Assembly (NCBI GenBank): GCA_028690555.1
Contig: JAQVBA010000003.1
Location: 1-43,107 of the forward strand
DNA from: Acholeplasmataceae bacterium
GTDB taxonomy: Bacteria; Bacillota_I; Bacilli_A; Acholeplasmatales; Acholeplasmataceae
Direction of reading: 5' to 3'
Length of the DNA: 43,107 bases
Made by a program: the position numbers and the translations under genes. The notes beneath the pieces are model-generated. The model ran no database searches, was not told the origin of the DNA, and saw only the letters and a program-made list of their open reading frames with translations. This document shows positions 24,005 through 33,813 of the stretch, piece after piece (the first letter of the stretch is position 1; each line of letters opens with the position of its first letter).

Positions 24005-24994
24005 TTACTCCTTCTCTTCTTCATCTAAATGAAATTTAGATTCTTTATTCGATGTGTTTTCAAATTCTAAACCATGTTCAGCAAGTTTTTCTTTCAATTC
24101 TTTGAAAGATTTTCTTCCTAAACTACGGAAACGCATGACATCTTCTTCAGTCAAACGAATAATTTGAGCAACTGTATAAATACCTGAGCGCTTTAAACTA
24201 TTGAATAAGCGAACAGATAAATCGAGTTGTTCAATCTTCATTTCAAGTTTCTTATTTGCTGGTTCCTCTTCTTGTTCATAAATGAAATTAGACGAAGATG
24301 CTTGTTCACTGATTTCAACAATCACGCTGAAATAGTCAATAAGCATTTTTGATGCGAGTGCAAGTGCATCTTTCGCTTCGATTGCCCCGTTTGTTTCAAT
24401 ATCAAGCGTGAGTTCATCAGCATCTCCTCTTGTCTTTTCAACATGATAAGACACGCGAGTCACCGGTGTGAAAATAGAATCGATGGGGATAACGCTTTTT
24501 TCATTTTTGCTATAAGTCTTGTTACGATCTGCATTCACATAACCAATACCACGGCGTACAGAAACAATCATTTGGAGTCTTCCATTTTCAGAAAGATTTG
24601 CAATTTCTTGCTCCGGATTGATGATTTCAACACCATCGACATGATTAAAATCAGCTGCGGTTATTTTACCTGGTCCAACAGCATAGAGTTCAAGTTTTTG
24701 TTCAAAGTCAGAATCTGATGATTCAACTTGGAAAATAACCTTTTTTAAATTTAATACGATACCCATGACGTCTTCAAATACGCCATCGATGGTCGAAAAC
24801 TCATGCTCAACACCATCAATTTTAACATTGACAATGGCAGCCCCTGGAAGTGATGACAATAACACACGTCTCAGTGCGTTGCCAAGTGTAATCCCATAAC
24901 CTCTTTCTAAAGGGCGAATGACAAAACGACCTTTATTACCGTCAACAGATATTTCTTCTACTGCAGTTGGTTTTTCAAACTTTAAGTCTTTCAC
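24005..24994 (-). CDS. rpoA: DNA-directed RNA polymerase alpha subunit
   Basis: 329 residues. The N-terminal assembly domain shows RFVIRPLERGYGITLGNALRRVLLSSLPG; the C-terminal domain after a linker near residue 245 has LDLSVRLFNSLKRSGI and MRFRSLGRKSFKELKEKL, the UP-element and activator-binding region. The start codon is GTG at 24994, with a strong SD AAGGAGG. It nucleates polymerase assembly. The C-terminal tail is acidic (LDEEEKE). Confidence 0.98.
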   Translation of the reverse strand: MKDLKFEKPTAVEEISVDGNKGRFVIRPLERGYGITLGNALRRVLLSSLPGAAIVNVKIDGVEHEFSTIDGVFEDVMGIVLNLKKVIFQVESSDSDFEQKLELYAVGPGKITAADFNHVDGVEIINPEQEIANLSENGRLQMIVSVRRGIGYVNADRNKTYSKNEKSVIPIDSIFTPVTRVSYHVEKTRGDADELTLDIETNGAIEAKDALALASKMLIDYFSVIVEISEQASSSNFIYEQEEEPANKKLEMKIEQLDLSVRLFNSLKRSGIYTVAQIIRLTEEDVMRFRSLGRKSFKELKEKLAEHGLEFENTSNKESKFHLDEEEKE

Positions 24995-25013
24995 TAGTTA
25001 CCCCTCCTTAAGA

Positions 25014-25400
25014 TTATCCACGCGGACGTTTTGGTGGTCTGCATCCATTGTGTGGTACTGGTGTGACATCCTTGATTGCTGTGATTTCTAAGCCAGCTGC
25101 TTGAAGCGAACGAATTGCTGCTTCGCGGCCTGGACCTGGACCCTTAACGGATACTTCAACTTTAATCATTCCATTATCCATTGCAGTTTTTGCAACAGCT
25201 TCAGCTGACATTTGCGCTGCATATGGTGTTGATTTTCTACTACCCTTGAAGCCTAACGCACCTGCGCTGCTCCAAGCAATCGCATTACCATCGACATCAG
25301 TGATTGTAACGATTGTGTTGTTAAATGTTGTATGGATATGTGCTACACCAAGGGGAATATTCTTTCTAACCTTACGTTTAGTTGTCTTTTTACGTGCCAT
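25014..25400 (-). CDS. rpsK: 30S ribosomal protein S11
   Basis: 128 residues. [38 protein letters not shown] and the C-terminal [18 protein letters not shown] are unmistakable S11 segments. It lies on the 30S platform near the 3' end of 16S rRNA. SD AAGGAGG before ATG; 13 bases after rpsM. Confidence 0.98.
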   Translation of the reverse strand: MARKKTTKRKVRKNIPLGVAHIHTTFNNTIVTITDVDGNAIAWSSAGALGFKGSRKSTPYAAQMSAEAVAKTAMDNGMIKVEVSVKGPGPGREAAIRSLQAAGLEITAIKDVTPVPHNGCRPPKRPRG

Positions 25401-25413
25401 GATCTATTCCTCC

Positions 25414-25779
25414 TTACTTCTTCTTACCAGTGATTGCCTTTGGTTTACCTTTACGTGTACGTGCATTATTGCGCGTGTTTTGTCCACGAACTGGTAATCC
25501 TTTACGATGGCGAATCCCACGGTATGAACCGATTTCCATTAAACGTTTGATGTTAAGAGTCACTTCACGGCGTAAATCACCTTCAGTTACATACTTAACG
25601 ACTTCTGTACGGATACGGTTTAATTCATCTTCAGTTAATGCTTTAACGCGAGTTTCTTCACTCACATTTGCATCCTTTAAAATTTGTTTAGCAGTGGATA
25701 ATCCAATGCCATATACATAAGTTAACGAAACCACGACGCGTTTGTCGCGTGGAATGTCAACGCCTGCTATTCTTGCCAT
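25414..25779 (-). CDS. rpsM: 30S ribosomal protein S13
   Basis: 121 residues. [26 protein letters not shown] at the start and [28 protein letters not shown] near the end are conserved S13 elements; the basic tail KAITGKKK contacts the P-site tRNA. It forms part of the head of the small subunit and the B1 bridge. Regular position between rpmJ and rpsK. Confidence 0.98.
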   Translation of the reverse strand: MARIAGVDIPRDKRVVVSLTYVYGIGLSTAKQILKDANVSEETRVKALTEDELNRIRTEVVKYVTEGDLRREVTLNIKRLMEIGSYRGIRHRKGLPVRGQNTRNNARTRKGKPKAITGKKK

Positions 25780-25791
25780 AGTTCCTCCCTA

Positions 25792-25908
25792 TTAACCTTG
25801 TCTTTGGTTATGTCTTTTATTTTTCTTATTAATGACGTAGATTTTGCCTTTACGCTTTACGATGATATCGTCTTCACTTCTTTTTTTAACTGACGCTCTT
25901 ACCTTCAT
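25792..25908 (-). CDS. rpmJ: 50S ribosomal protein L36, cysteine-free form
   Basis: 38 residues, too short for the ORF track. Translation from ATG 25908 starts [20 protein letters not shown] and ends NKRHNQRQG, which are L36 ends. The four zinc ligands of ordinary L36 (three Cys and one His) are mostly lost: the positions carry Ser, Asp and Asn. This is the zinc-independent 'C-minus' form, occupying the ancestral infA-rpmJ-rpsM location. SD GGAGG precedes the start; 12 bases separate it from infA. Confidence 0.96.
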   Translation of the reverse strand: MKVRASVKKRSEDDIIVKRKGKIYVINKKNKRHNQRQG

Positions 25909-25920
25909 GTGCGTGCCTCC

Positions 25921-26142
25921 TTATTTACGGCGGTATGTAATTCTACCGCGAGTTAGATCGTATGGTGATAATTCAACCGTTACTTTATCACCAGGTAAAA
26001 TGCGTATGTTATTCATGCGGATTTTACCAGAAACGTGAGCCAATACAATATGGCCATTTTGAATCAGTTCAACTTTGAACTTTGTATTTGGTAGAATTTC
26101 AATTACTCGAGCTTCTACTTCAATTAAATCTTGTCTTGCCAT
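25921..26142 (-). CDS. infA: Translation initiation factor IF-1
   Basis: 73 residues, single OB fold. [58 protein letters not shown] are conserved IF-1 blocks. It binds the A site of the 30S subunit during initiation. SD GGAGTG before ATG; four bases after map. Confidence 0.98.
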   Translation of the reverse strand: MARQDLIEVEARVIEILPNTKFKVELIQNGHIVLAHVSGKIRMNNIRILPGDKVTVELSPYDLTRGRITYRRK

Positions 26143-26146
26143 AGAT

Positions 26147-26905
26147 TCACTCCTTCTTTAGTGTTGTTAATATGTCATATCCAGTCTCAGTAATCACAAT
26201 CATATGCTCAAAATGAGCACTTGGTTTGCGATCTGTTGTTACAGTTGTCCAGTTATCGCTTAAAACCTTGACGCGTTTTGTACCGAGATTAACCATCGGT
26301 TCTACACAAAATGTCATCCCTGGTTTTAAGATTGGACCTTGATTTGGTTTCCCAAAATTTGGAACATATGGCTCTTCATGTAATTCACGTCCGATGCCGT
26401 GACCGGTAAATTCTTCAACGATTCCATAACCATAAGGTTTAACAAATGATTCAATCGCAAAAGAAATATCAGAAACATGATTTCCAGGTTTTGCCTGTTC
26501 TAAACCAACATACAGTGCTTTTTCTGTGACTTCTAATAATTGTTTAATCTCTGGGCTGATTTGACCCACTGCATAGGTTGTCGCTGAATCTGCGTGATAA
26601 CCTTTATAGTTCACGCCGAAATCCAAAGTAATAATATCGCCTTCTTTTAAAACATCTTTTTTAGAAGGGATGCCATGAACAACAACTTCATTAATTGAAG
26701 TACATAATGATCCTGGAAAGCCATGGTAACCCTTAAATGAAGGGGTTGCTCCAAGATTTTGAATAAAATTATAAGCGAGTTCATCGAGCTGAAGCGTAGA
26801 AATACCTGGTTTTACATGTTTTTCTAGCATTTGTCGTGTCAGTTCTAAGATGTGTCCTGCTTCACGCATCAGCTCAATTTCGCGTTGTGATTTAATTTGA
26901 ATCAA
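26147..26905 (-). CDS. map: Methionine aminopeptidase type I
   Basis: 252 residues. The five metal ligands can be seen: Asp in [20 protein letters not shown] (two Asp), His in [15 protein letters not shown], Glu in FCVEPMVN, and Glu near the end in [21 protein letters not shown] holds the catalytic His of the substrate side. It removes the initiator Met from nascent proteins. No N-terminal zinc-finger extension, as usual for bacteria. Between adk and infA, the standard position. Confidence 0.98.
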   Translation of the reverse strand: MIQIKSQREIELMREAGHILELTRQMLEKHVKPGISTLQLDELAYNFIQNLGATPSFKGYHGFPGSLCTSINEVVVHGIPSKKDVLKEGDIITLDFGVNYKGYHADSATTYAVGQISPEIKQLLEVTEKALYVGLEQAKPGNHVSDISFAIESFVKPYGYGIVEEFTGHGIGRELHEEPYVPNFGKPNQGPILKPGMTFCVEPMVNLGTKRVKVLSDNWTTVTTDRKPSAHFEHMIVITETGYDILTTLKKE

Positions 26906-26907
26906 AC

Positions 26908-27552
26908 TTACTCACCTAATGCTTTCATAATCAGTGCATTGACTTCTTCAATAGTACCTGTACCATCGATATGAAGCACTGCACCTTTCTTTTCATAGTA
27001 ACCAATCACAGGTTCAGTTTGACTGTAGTACACGCCCAAACGTCTCTTAATGGTTTCTTCCATGTCATCAACGCGTTGGATGAGTTTTCCACCGTCTTTA
27101 TCGCAAATGCCTTCAACTTTTGGTTTTAAATTCGTGACATGATAAACTGCACCACATGTTTCGCACACGCGTCGTCCACCGATTCTTTCAATAATGAGTT
27201 GATCGGGAGCTTTTAAGTTTACCACAGCATCGATTTTAATTTTTGATTCAGCAAGATAACCATCGAGTGCTTTTGCTTGATCTGTGTTTCTTGGAAAGCC
27301 GTCAAGTAAGAATCCGTTTTTTGTATCGTCTTGTAACAAACGATTGTAAACGATGAGGTTTGTGATTTCATCAGGAACAAGTTCCCCACGATCAACATAC
27401 CCTTTTGCTTTCTTCCCAACTTCCGTTTGGTCTTTATAAAGTTCTCTAAAAATGTTTCCAGTGGAAATGTGAGGAATGCCATAATGCTTGCACAAAAGTG
27501 CCGCTGCAGTACCCTTACCTACGCCAGGTGGGCCCATAATAATCATGCGCAT
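26908..27552 (-). CDS. adk: Adenylate kinase, zinc-LID type
   Basis: 214 residues. P-loop [11 protein letters not shown] at residues 7-17, [13 protein letters not shown], and the LID domain, which carries a zinc site of the C-x2-C...C-x2-D type ([10 protein letters not shown] and GICDKDG), as in Bacillus Adk. It balances ATP, ADP and AMP. The retained zinc site contrasts with the zinc-free ribosomal proteins around it. Starts after secY with SD AAGGAGG. Confidence 0.98.
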   Translation of the reverse strand: MRMIIMGPPGVGKGTAAALLCKHYGIPHISTGNIFRELYKDQTEVGKKAKGYVDRGELVPDEITNLIVYNRLLQDDTKNGFLLDGFPRNTDQAKALDGYLAESKIKIDAVVNLKAPDQLIIERIGGRRVCETCGAVYHVTNLKPKVEGICDKDGGKLIQRVDDMEETIKRRLGVYYSQTEPVIGYYEKKGAVLHIDGTGTIEEVNALIMKALGE

Positions 27553-27567
27553 ATTAAATCCTCCTTT

Positions 27568-28875
27568 TTATTTAAAGATACCCGTATACTCTGCTTGAGA
27601 TGCATCTGTTTCAACTTGTTGTGTGGTTTCAATCGCAACCCCAACGATGATGAGTAAACTTGTACCTCCAAGCGTAATCGCTTGTGCTTCGGTGCCTTGA
27701 AAGCCAAATACTATTGCTGTAATAATTGGCATTACAGCTAAGACAACGAGATAAACTGTACCGATAACAGTAATTTTAAATAATAATTTTGCAACAAAAT
27801 CTTTCGTATCTTCACCAGGTCTTACCCCGGGAATATAAGCATTTGATTTTGATAAGTTATTCGCAATTTTCTCAGGATTGATCGTTAAGAATGAATAGAA
27901 GAATGAGAAAATCACAATTAAGATAACAAATAAGATAAACCCAATTGGTTTTTGTGAACTGAAAATATTTTCAATCCATGCTGTCAAGTTGTTACTTGCT
28001 CCAGAAAAGCCAATGATGGATAGTGGAATCGATAAAATCGTTTGAGCAAAGATGACTGGAATCACGCTTGCACTATTAATCTTCATTGGAATATTTGAAT
28101 CAGATTTTCCTTGACGGTTTGCATATTGAACCGGAATCTTACGTGTTGCAATTTGAATATAAACAACACCAAATAGAATTGCGAAATATAATAAGATAAT
28201 CAAGATAAAGAATACAACATCCCATCCTGATGGACCACCAACAATATACTTCGTCCATAATGTTGTCCACATTGCTGGTAAGCTTGTTACAATCCCAGCA
28301 ACAATAAGTAAGGATACACCGTTACCTACGCCTTTTTTAGTGATTAGATCACCAAGCCAAATTGCAAGTGCTGTACCACCCATCATCACTAACGCCATGT
28401 AAATATAGAATACATAACGGAATTGTTCAACCACAGATGCTTCGATTGATGGGATGATGACACTACCATTCACACTAATCCCAATGATTAGTGCAAATCC
28501 TTGGATAAATGCCATAGCTAATGCTGCATAACGTGTAATTTTGTTTAACTTTTGCTTTCCTGTTTCACCTTGTTCACTCCACTCTTTAAACTGTGGAATG
28601 ACCATTTGAAGCATTTGGACTGCAATGGATGCTGTGATATACGGCGAGATACCAAGTGCCATAATTGAGAAGCGTTCAAGAGCTTGACCACTAAAATTAT
28701 TTAGAATGGCAACAAAGCTACCGCTTGCTTCCATGAAGGCCACAATGGATCCGGTGTCAAAAAGTGGTACTGTAATATGACTTAAAATTCTAACAATTAA
28801 CAAGATAAACAATGTGAACGCGATGCGTAGCATCACTGTTTTGTTACTTAGAACTCGTTTAATTCGTAACCACAC
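27568..28875 (-). CDS. secY: Protein translocase subunit SecY
   Basis: 435 residues with ten membrane segments. ILSHITVPLFDTGS is the N-terminal region, then FSIMALGISPYITASI, EWSEQGETGKQKLN (first cytoplasmic loop), KKGVGNGVSLLI, and the C-terminal cytoplasmic loop with YIPGVRPGEDT. It is the channel pore of the Sec translocon. One base after rplO and 15 before adk, the usual spc-operon order. Confidence 0.98.
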   Translation of the reverse strand: MWLRIKRVLSNKTVMLRIAFTLFILLIVRILSHITVPLFDTGSIVAFMEASGSFVAILNNFSGQALERFSIMALGISPYITASIAVQMLQMVIPQFKEWSEQGETGKQKLNKITRYAALAMAFIQGFALIIGISVNGSVIIPSIEASVVEQFRYVFYIYMALVMMGGTALAIWLGDLITKKGVGNGVSLLIVAGIVTSLPAMWTTLWTKYIVGGPSGWDVVFFILIILLYFAILFGVVYIQIATRKIPVQYANRQGKSDSNIPMKINSASVIPVIFAQTILSIPLSIIGFSGASNNLTAWIENIFSSQKPIGFILFVILIVIFSFFYSFLTINPEKIANNLSKSNAYIPGVRPGEDTKDFVAKLLFKITVIGTVYLVVLAVMPIITAIVFGFQGTEAQAITLGGTSLLIIVGVAIETTQQVETDASQAEYTGIFK

Positions 28876-28876
28876 T

Positions 28877-29314
28877 TTAGATCACCTCTACTGTTCCACC
28901 GGCTTGCACGATCGCTTGTTCAGCTGCTTTCGAAAATACGTGGGCTTTGACCGTAAGTTTCTTCTCAAGAGTACCATTTGCAAGTACCTTAACGCCTGAG
29001 TTTAATTTCTTTAAGACATTACGAGCAATTAATGTTTCCGGTGTAATAATTTCGCCGTCATTAAATTGATTTAAATCTTTAAGGTTAATCACAGCGTATT
29101 CCTTGCGATTGACATTCTTGAAGCCTCTTTTAGGGAGTCTTTGGAAGAAAGGAAGCTGTCCACCTTCAAATCCTGGGCGCGTACCGCCACCAGAACGAGC
29201 GAGCTGTCCTTTATTACCTTTACCGGAGGTTTTACCGGTTCCACTACCTGGACCTCTACCAAGGCGTTTCCGATTTTTACGGGCACCTTCAACGGGTTTT
29301 AATTCGTTTAACAT
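28877..29314 (-). CDS. rplO: 50S ribosomal protein L15
   Basis: 145 residues. [29 protein letters not shown] is the glycine-rich N-terminal extension that penetrates the 23S core; [18 protein letters not shown] follows. [28 protein letters not shown] marks the globular domain. SD GGAGG before ATG; between rpmD and secY. Confidence 0.98.
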   Translation of the reverse strand: MLNELKPVEGARKNRKRLGRGPGSGTGKTSGKGNKGQLARSGGGTRPGFEGGQLPFFQRLPKRGFKNVNRKEYAVINLKDLNQFNDGEIITPETLIARNVLKKLNSGVKVLANGTLEKKLTVKAHVFSKAAEQAIVQAGGTVEVI

Positions 29315-29324
29315 GGTTGACCTC

Positions 29325-29504
29325 CTACTCTACTTCTTTAATTTCAACTAAGTGTGCAATGGTATTAACCATACCAAGGAGTGCTTCATTTGTCTCCTTA
29401 ACAACCACTTGATGAATCTTTTTTAAACCGAGTGCATGTGCTGTTTTAACTTGATTTGGCTTGCGGCCAATTAAGCTTTTTTTAAGTGTAATTTGAATTT
29501 TCAT
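29325..29504 (-). CDS. rpmD: 50S ribosomal protein L30
   Basis: 59 residues, missing from the ORF track because of length. Translation from ATG 29504 gives [18 protein letters not shown]..., with [15 protein letters not shown] typical of L30, ending VEIKEVE at stop TAG 29325. The ATG overlaps the rpsE stop by one base (TAATG). Confidence 0.97.
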   Translation of the reverse strand: MKIQITLKKSLIGRKPNQVKTAHALGLKKIHQVVVKETNEALLGMVNTIAHLVEIKEVE

Positions 29505-30016
29505 TATGCTAACTCCGCGATGTCAACACCACGTAGTGCAGCAACTGTTTCAGCAGTTCTTAATTCTTTAAGACCTGCAAATGTTGCACGCACCATGTTG
29601 ATTGGTGTGCTTGATCCAAGAGACTTGGATAAAATGTCATTAACACCAGCAAGTTCGAATACAGCACGAACGGCCCCACCAGCGATAACTCCAGTACCCT
29701 CAGCAGCAGGTTTTAAGAAAACCTTACCAGCACCGTAATTTCCAGTGACTGCATGAGGGATAGTTGTTCCAACGATTGGAACATTAATCATATTAGTTTT
29801 TGCATCTTCAATAGCTTTTTTAATTGCATCAGGTACTTCAGCAGCTTTACCTGTTCCAAAGCCTACTTGACCTTGTTTGTTGCCGATTACAACTAAGGCT
29901 GCAAAACGGAAGCGACGGCCACCTTTAACAACTTTAGTGACGCGGTTAATGGAAACGACGCGCTCTTCGAATTCTTTTTCAGCTTGATTTTCTTGATTGT
30001 ATCTATCTCTAGCCAT
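29504..30016 (-). CDS. rpsE: 30S ribosomal protein S5
   Basis: 170 residues. The double-stranded RNA-binding N-terminal domain shows [23 protein letters not shown] and [22 protein letters not shown]; the C-terminal domain has [27 protein letters not shown]. It lies at the mRNA entry side and influences decoding accuracy. Starts with SD AAGGAGG; overlaps rpmD by one base. Confidence 0.98.
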   Translation of the reverse strand: MARDRYNQENQAEKEFEERVVSINRVTKVVKGGRRFRFAALVVIGNKQGQVGFGTGKAAEVPDAIKKAIEDAKTNMINVPIVGTTIPHAVTGNYGAGKVFLKPAAEGTGVIAGGAVRAVFELAGVNDILSKSLGSSTPINMVRATFAGLKELRTAETVAALRGVDIAELA

Positions 30017-30030
30017 GTACGTTTTCCTCC

Positions 30031-30384
30031 TTAAAATTGCAATCCTGCTTCACGAGCAGCATCAGCAAAATCTTTAATGCGTCCGTGATAGAGATAACCA
30101 CTGCGATCAAACACAACTGCAGTAATTCCCTTAGCAAGCGCCTTTTCGGCGATTAATTTACCAACTGCTTTCGCAGATTCAATGTTTGAATGCGTAAGCC
30201 CTGCTTCTTGACTACGAGCACTAACTAAGGTTGTTTGCTTCACATCATCGATGATTTGCGCATAGATTGCTTTATTTGAACGATACACTGAAAGTCTTGG
30301 ACGTTCAGCTGTTCCAGTTACAATCTTACGGATACGAAGATGACGCTTTTGACGAGTTTCATTTTTAGATAATTTCTTAATCAT
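30031..30384 (-). CDS. rplR: 50S ribosomal protein L18
   Basis: 117 residues. [37 protein letters not shown] and [27 protein letters not shown] are conserved L18 blocks that bind 5S rRNA. Good SD GGGAGG. Regular position between rplF and rpsE. Confidence 0.98.
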   Translation of the reverse strand: MIKKLSKNETRQKRHLRIRKIVTGTAERPRLSVYRSNKAIYAQIIDDVKQTTLVSARSQEAGLTHSNIESAKAVGKLIAEKALAKGITAVVFDRSGYLYHGRIKDFADAAREAGLQF

Positions 30385-30399
30385 TTTTCATATCCTCCC

Positions 30400-30939
30400 T
30401 TACTTAGCAGTCTTTCCAGCTTTACGTGGAACGTATTCATCCACATAACGAATACCTTTACCAAGATATGGTTCTGGTTTTCTCGTACTACGAATCTTAG
30501 CAGCGAATTCACCAACAACTTGTTTGTCAGCACCTTCAATAATAATATCCGTATTCTTTGGAATCGTAACTGTTATTCCCGCTGGAATTTCTAAATTAAT
30601 GGGGTGTGAATAACCCATACTTAAATTCACGACATTGCCTTGGAGCGCTGCTCTATAACCAACACCACGAATTTCTAATTGCTTTTTAAAGCCTGTTGAT
30701 ACACCATGAACCATATTTGCTAATAAAGCTCTCGTAGTTCCGTGTATTTTTCTTGTGAAAATTTCATCATTTGGACGACTTACCGTAATGGTAGAGCCTT
30801 CCATTTTGATATCTAACATCGAATTGAATTGGAATTCAAGTTGACCTTTAGGACCTTTAACGACTGCGTAGTTATCATCACTAATCGTTACAGTAACTCC
30901 GGCAGGAACTTGAATCACTTTATTACCTATACGTGACAT
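30400..30939 (-). CDS. rplF: 50S ribosomal protein L6
   Basis: 179 residues. [19 protein letters not shown] at the start, [25 protein letters not shown] in the middle, and [27 protein letters not shown] at the end are diagnostic of L6. It lies near the factor-binding site. Regular spc-operon position with SD AAGGAGG. Confidence 0.98.
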   Translation of the reverse strand: MSRIGNKVIQVPAGVTVTISDDNYAVVKGPKGQLEFQFNSMLDIKMEGSTITVSRPNDEIFTRKIHGTTRALLANMVHGVSTGFKKQLEIRGVGYRAALQGNVVNLSMGYSHPINLEIPAGITVTIPKNTDIIIEGADKQVVGEFAAKIRSTRKPEPYLGKGIRYVDEYVPRKAGKTAK

Positions 30940-30954
30940 AATATCCTCCTTAAA

Positions 30955-31353
30955 TTACCATACGTAAGCGAGCACTTCGCCGCCAATTTTTGCTAAACGT
31001 GCTTCACGATCCGTTAAAATTCCCTTTGATGTTGAAATTAGAGCAACCCCTAATCCGTTTAACACTTTAGGTAAATCTTCAACAGCTGAATATACACGAA
31101 GTCCTGGTTTCGATATCCGTTTTAGTCCTTTGATCACGCGTTCTTTTGACGCTGTATATTTCAAAGTGACTACAATTTTGCCTTGTGCTCCATCTTTCAT
31201 AACAACGAAGTCGTTGATGAAACCTTCTTTTTTAAGCACTGATAAAATATCAGATTTTAAACGAGAAGCTGGCATTTCTACTTTCTCATGACGCATTCTA
31301 TTTGCGTTACGAATACGCGTAAGCATATCCGCAATTGGATCAGTCATAACCAT
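30955..31353 (-). CDS. rpsH: 30S ribosomal protein S8
   Basis: 132 residues. [30 protein letters not shown] at the N terminus and [20 protein letters not shown] at the C terminus are S8 signatures. It binds helix 21 of 16S rRNA and in many bacteria represses the spc operon. I keep ATG 31353: GGAGG lies seven bases ahead, better spaced than for the internal ATG two codons later. Confidence 0.98.
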   Translation of the reverse strand: MVMTDPIADMLTRIRNANRMRHEKVEMPASRLKSDILSVLKKEGFINDFVVMKDGAQGKIVVTLKYTASKERVIKGLKRISKPGLRVYSAVEDLPKVLNGLGVALISTSKGILTDREARLAKIGGEVLAYVW

Positions 31354-31369
31354 TTTTCTTCCTCCTCAA

Positions 31370-31639
31370 TTACCAGCTTGCTTTTTTGACACCAGGGAGT
31401 TCTCCCTTATGTGCCATTTCACGGAACTTAATACGTGACAAGCCAAATTTGCGCATATAGCCGCGTGGGCGACCATCAATCGCATCACGGTTTCTTAAAC
31501 GAGTTGCTGAAGCATTTCTAGGAAGTTTTTGAAGAGCTTGATAGTCTCCTTTTTCCTTTAACTCAGCAATAATATCGCGATAGCGTTCAACGATTTCACG
31601 ACGCTTCATTTCTTTAACAATTTTTGATTTTTTAGCCAT
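31370..31639 (-). CDS. rpsN: 30S ribosomal protein S14, long zinc-free form
   Basis: 89 residues from ATG 31639, which has SD GGAGG; the 123-residue track ORF runs upstream into rplE and is not the real start. It begins [20 protein letters not shown] and ends [24 protein letters not shown]. This is the longer S14 without the CxxC...CxxC zinc motif; Gram-positives usually carry the 61-residue zinc form at this locus. The replacement agrees with the cysteine-free L36 of the same operon. Confidence 0.97.
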   Translation of the reverse strand: MAKKSKIVKEMKRREIVERYRDIIAELKEKGDYQALQKLPRNASATRLRNRDAIDGRPRGYMRKFGLSRIKFREMAHKGELPGVKKASW

Positions 31640-31649
31640 AGTGCGCCTC

Positions 31650-32189
31650 CTACTTCTTAAACGGCATGCCAAGTTGTGACAATAATGCGCGTCCTTCTTG
31701 GTCAGTTTTTGCCGTTGTAACAATGACGATGTCCATACCACGAACTTTTTTAACTTTGTCTAAGCTGATTTCTGGAAAAATGATTTGTTCTTTAATACCT
31801 ACAGTGTAGTTACCACGACCATCAAATGCGTTTGAAGATATACCTCTGAAGTCACGCACACGTGGAAGTGCAATGTTAATCAATTTTTCAAGAAATAAAT
31901 ACATTCTATCGCCACGTAATGTGACTTTTGCTCCGATTGCCATTCCTTCTCTAAGTTTGAAGTTAGAAATTGAATTTTTAGCTTTCGTAATGAGCGGTTT
32001 TTGACCAGTGATGGCTCTAAGTTCTTCCACAGCATCATCTAATACTTTTGGATTGAACACAGCATCACCCACGCCCATGTTCACAACGATTTTTTCAATC
32101 TTTGGAACTTGCATAGTAGATGTATAGTTGAATGCCTTAACGAGTTCGGGTTTGACAACGTTTTCGTATTTTTCTCTAATTACTATCAT
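31650..32189 (-). CDS. rplE: 50S ribosomal protein L5
   Basis: 179 residues. [22 protein letters not shown] and [27 protein letters not shown] are typical, and the end [19 protein letters not shown] is conserved. It binds 5S rRNA and bridges to S13. AAGGAG lies eight bases before the ATG. Between rplX and rpsN. Confidence 0.98.
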   Translation of the reverse strand: MIVIREKYENVVKPELVKAFNYTSTMQVPKIEKIVVNMGVGDAVFNPKVLDDAVEELRAITGQKPLITKAKNSISNFKLREGMAIGAKVTLRGDRMYLFLEKLINIALPRVRDFRGISSNAFDGRGNYTVGIKEQIIFPEISLDKVKKVRGMDIVIVTTAKTDQEGRALLSQLGMPFKK

Positions 32190-32201
32190 TGTTCAAACTC
32201 C

Positions 32202-32543
32202 TTATTTATCAAGGCTTTCGCCTGATTTTTTCGCATAACGTACCTTTTTACCATCAACTTCACGATAACCCACACGTGTAGGTTTGTTAGTTTTTGGATC
32301 TAAGATTGCAACGTTAGAAACATGAATTGGTGCTTCTTTTTCAATAATGCCGCCTTTATCATTCGCTTGTGTTGGACGTTGGTGTTTTTTAATAATGTTT
32401 ACACCTTCAACTAACACGCGTTCAGTTTTTGGATAAACTTTTAAGACGCGGCCGGTCTTGCGAGCTTTTTTACCTTTTTTATCGGTTACAAATTGATCGC
32501 GTCCTGCAATCACTGCAACTGTATCTCCAGTTTTGATATTCAT
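32202..32543 (-). CDS. rplX: 50S ribosomal protein L24
   Basis: 113 residues. KOW motif at the N terminus ([39 protein letters not shown]), then [23 protein letters not shown]. It initiates 50S assembly at the 5' end of 23S rRNA. The region after residue 18 carries a short basic insert (DKKGKKARK). Confidence 0.97.
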   Translation of the reverse strand: MNIKTGDTVAVIAGRDQFVTDKKGKKARKTGRVLKVYPKTERVLVEGVNIIKKHQRPTQANDKGGIIEKEAPIHVSNVAILDPKTNKPTRVGYREVDGKKVRYAKKSGESLDK

Positions 32544-32555
32544 GACGAGACCTCC

Positions 32556-32924
32556 TTATAATACTTCAGGAGCTAAAGAGACGATCTTCATGAAATTCTT
32601 TTCTCTTAACTCTCTGGCCACTGGTCCAAATATACGTGTACCACGTGGGTTTAAATCATCCTTAATAATCACGGCTGCATTATCATCAAATTTGATGTAG
32701 GATCCATCAGGACGACGAAGTCCTGAAACGGTACGAACGATGACAGCTTTTAAAACTTCACCTTTCTTAACCATCCCTGCAGGGGCTGCTTTTTTAACTG
32801 TGACGACAACGACGTCACCGATATTCGCATAGCGACGGCGGGTACCCCCTAAAACCTTGATCACAAGGACTTCTTTAGCACCGCTATTGTCGGCAACTGC
32901 TAATCTACTTTCTTGTTGAATCAT
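32556..32924 (-). CDS. rplN: 50S ribosomal protein L14
   Basis: 122 residues, exact family length. [33 protein letters not shown] and [20 protein letters not shown] are the conserved ends; [14 protein letters not shown] in the middle. Binds 23S rRNA at the subunit interface. SD AAGGAGG-like before ATG. Confidence 0.98.
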   Translation of the reverse strand: MIQQESRLAVADNSGAKEVLVIKVLGGTRRRYANIGDVVVVTVKKAAPAGMVKKGEVLKAVIVRTVSGLRRPDGSYIKFDDNAAVIIKDDLNPRGTRIFGPVARELREKNFMKIVSLAPEVL

Positions 32925-32938
32925 TTTGGGTATCCTCC

Positions 32939-33199
32939 TTATACGATATCGGCTTTAGCAATAACTTCTAAGAGACGGAATCTCTTGGTTTTTGATAACG
33001 GTCTAGTTTCCATAATGGTTACTTGATCACCGATATTTGCTAAGCCCTCTTCATCATGCACGTGGAATTTCTTTGATACCTTTACGCGTTTTCCGTATAA
33101 AGGTGATTTCTTGTATGTGTCAACAACCACGGTAATCGTTTTATCCATTTTGTCAGATACAACTGTTCCCGTATATACTTTTCTTTGATTACGTTCCAT
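32939..33199 (-). CDS. rpsQ: 30S ribosomal protein S17
   Basis: 86 residues from ATG 33199, with SD AAGGAGG; the nine residues before it in the track are not S17. [24 protein letters not shown] and [23 protein letters not shown] are diagnostic. OB-fold protein that binds 16S rRNA early in assembly. Regular S10-operon position between rpmC and rplN. Confidence 0.98.
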   Translation of the reverse strand: MERNQRKVYTGTVVSDKMDKTITVVVDTYKKSPLYGKRVKVSKKFHVHDEEGLANIGDQVTIMETRPLSKTKRFRLLEVIAKADIV

Positions 33200-33209
33200 G
33201 GTATCCTCC

Positions 33210-33398
33210 TTATTCAGCACGTTCACTGATGATTGTCTTCATTTGTGCAATCGTCTTCTTAACTTGACTAATACGAGCTGTATTTTCAAGCTGTCCTACT
33301 GCAAGTTGAAAGCGTAGGTTGAATAACTCAGCTTTTAGCTCGACAATTCTTTTTTCAAGATCGGGTGTACTGATCTTTCTAATATCTGTCGCTTTCAC
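33210..33398 (-). CDS. rpmC: 50S ribosomal protein L29
   Basis: 62 residues, two long helices. [37 protein letters not shown] is the standard L29 core. The start codon is GTG at 33398, overlapping the rplP stop by four bases (GTGA). It sits near the exit tunnel, where it helps bind trigger factor. Confidence 0.97.
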   Translation of the reverse strand: MKATDIRKISTPDLEKRIVELKAELFNLRFQLAVGQLENTARISQVKKTIAQMKTIISERAE

Positions 33399-33811
33399 GC
33401 TTGCTCACCTCTTTTAACAATCTTTGTCTTGATTGGTAATTTATGTGATGCTAAACGGAGTGCTTCTTTTGCAACTTCTTCGCTGACACCGTTAACTTCA
33501 AACATGATTTTACCTTCTTTGACAACCGCTACCCAATGGTCTGGAGCACCTTTACCGGAACCCATACGCACTTCGAGTGGTTTTTTAGTTTTTGCTAGAT
33601 GTGGGAAGATGTTAATCCATACTTTCCCTAATCTTTTCATATGTCTCGTCATCGCGATACGAGCCGCTTCAATTTGGCGGTTTGTAATCCAAGCACCTTC
33701 TTGAGCAACGAGGGCAAAATCACCATTGAGAATTTCATTTCTTCCCTTAGCTTTTCCTTCATAACTCACACGGTGAGGACGACGAAATTTCGTTCTTTTA
33801 GGCATTAACAT
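33395..33811 (-). CDS. rplP: 50S ribosomal protein L16
   Basis: 138 residues. [14 protein letters not shown] and [39 protein letters not shown] are conserved, and [25 protein letters not shown] is the central loop. L16 shapes the A site of the peptidyl transferase centre. GGGAGG precedes ATG 33811. Overlaps rpmC by four bases. Confidence 0.98.
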   Translation of the reverse strand: MLMPKRTKFRRPHRVSYEGKAKGRNEILNGDFALVAQEGAWITNRQIEAARIAMTRHMKRLGKVWINIFPHLAKTKKPLEVRMGSGKGAPDHWVAVVKEGKIMFEVNGVSEEVAKEALRLASHKLPIKTKIVKRGEQA

Positions 33812-33813
33812 GA

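Noticed and set aside
29103-29351. Plus-strand proline-rich ORF opposite rplO
   Set aside because: Mirror of the glycine-rich L15 N terminus (GGN read as NCC); composition explains it.
31640-31741. 34-residue N-terminal extension of S14 in the ORF track
   Set aside because: It lies inside rplE; a strong SD and the typical MAKKS start set S14 at 31639.
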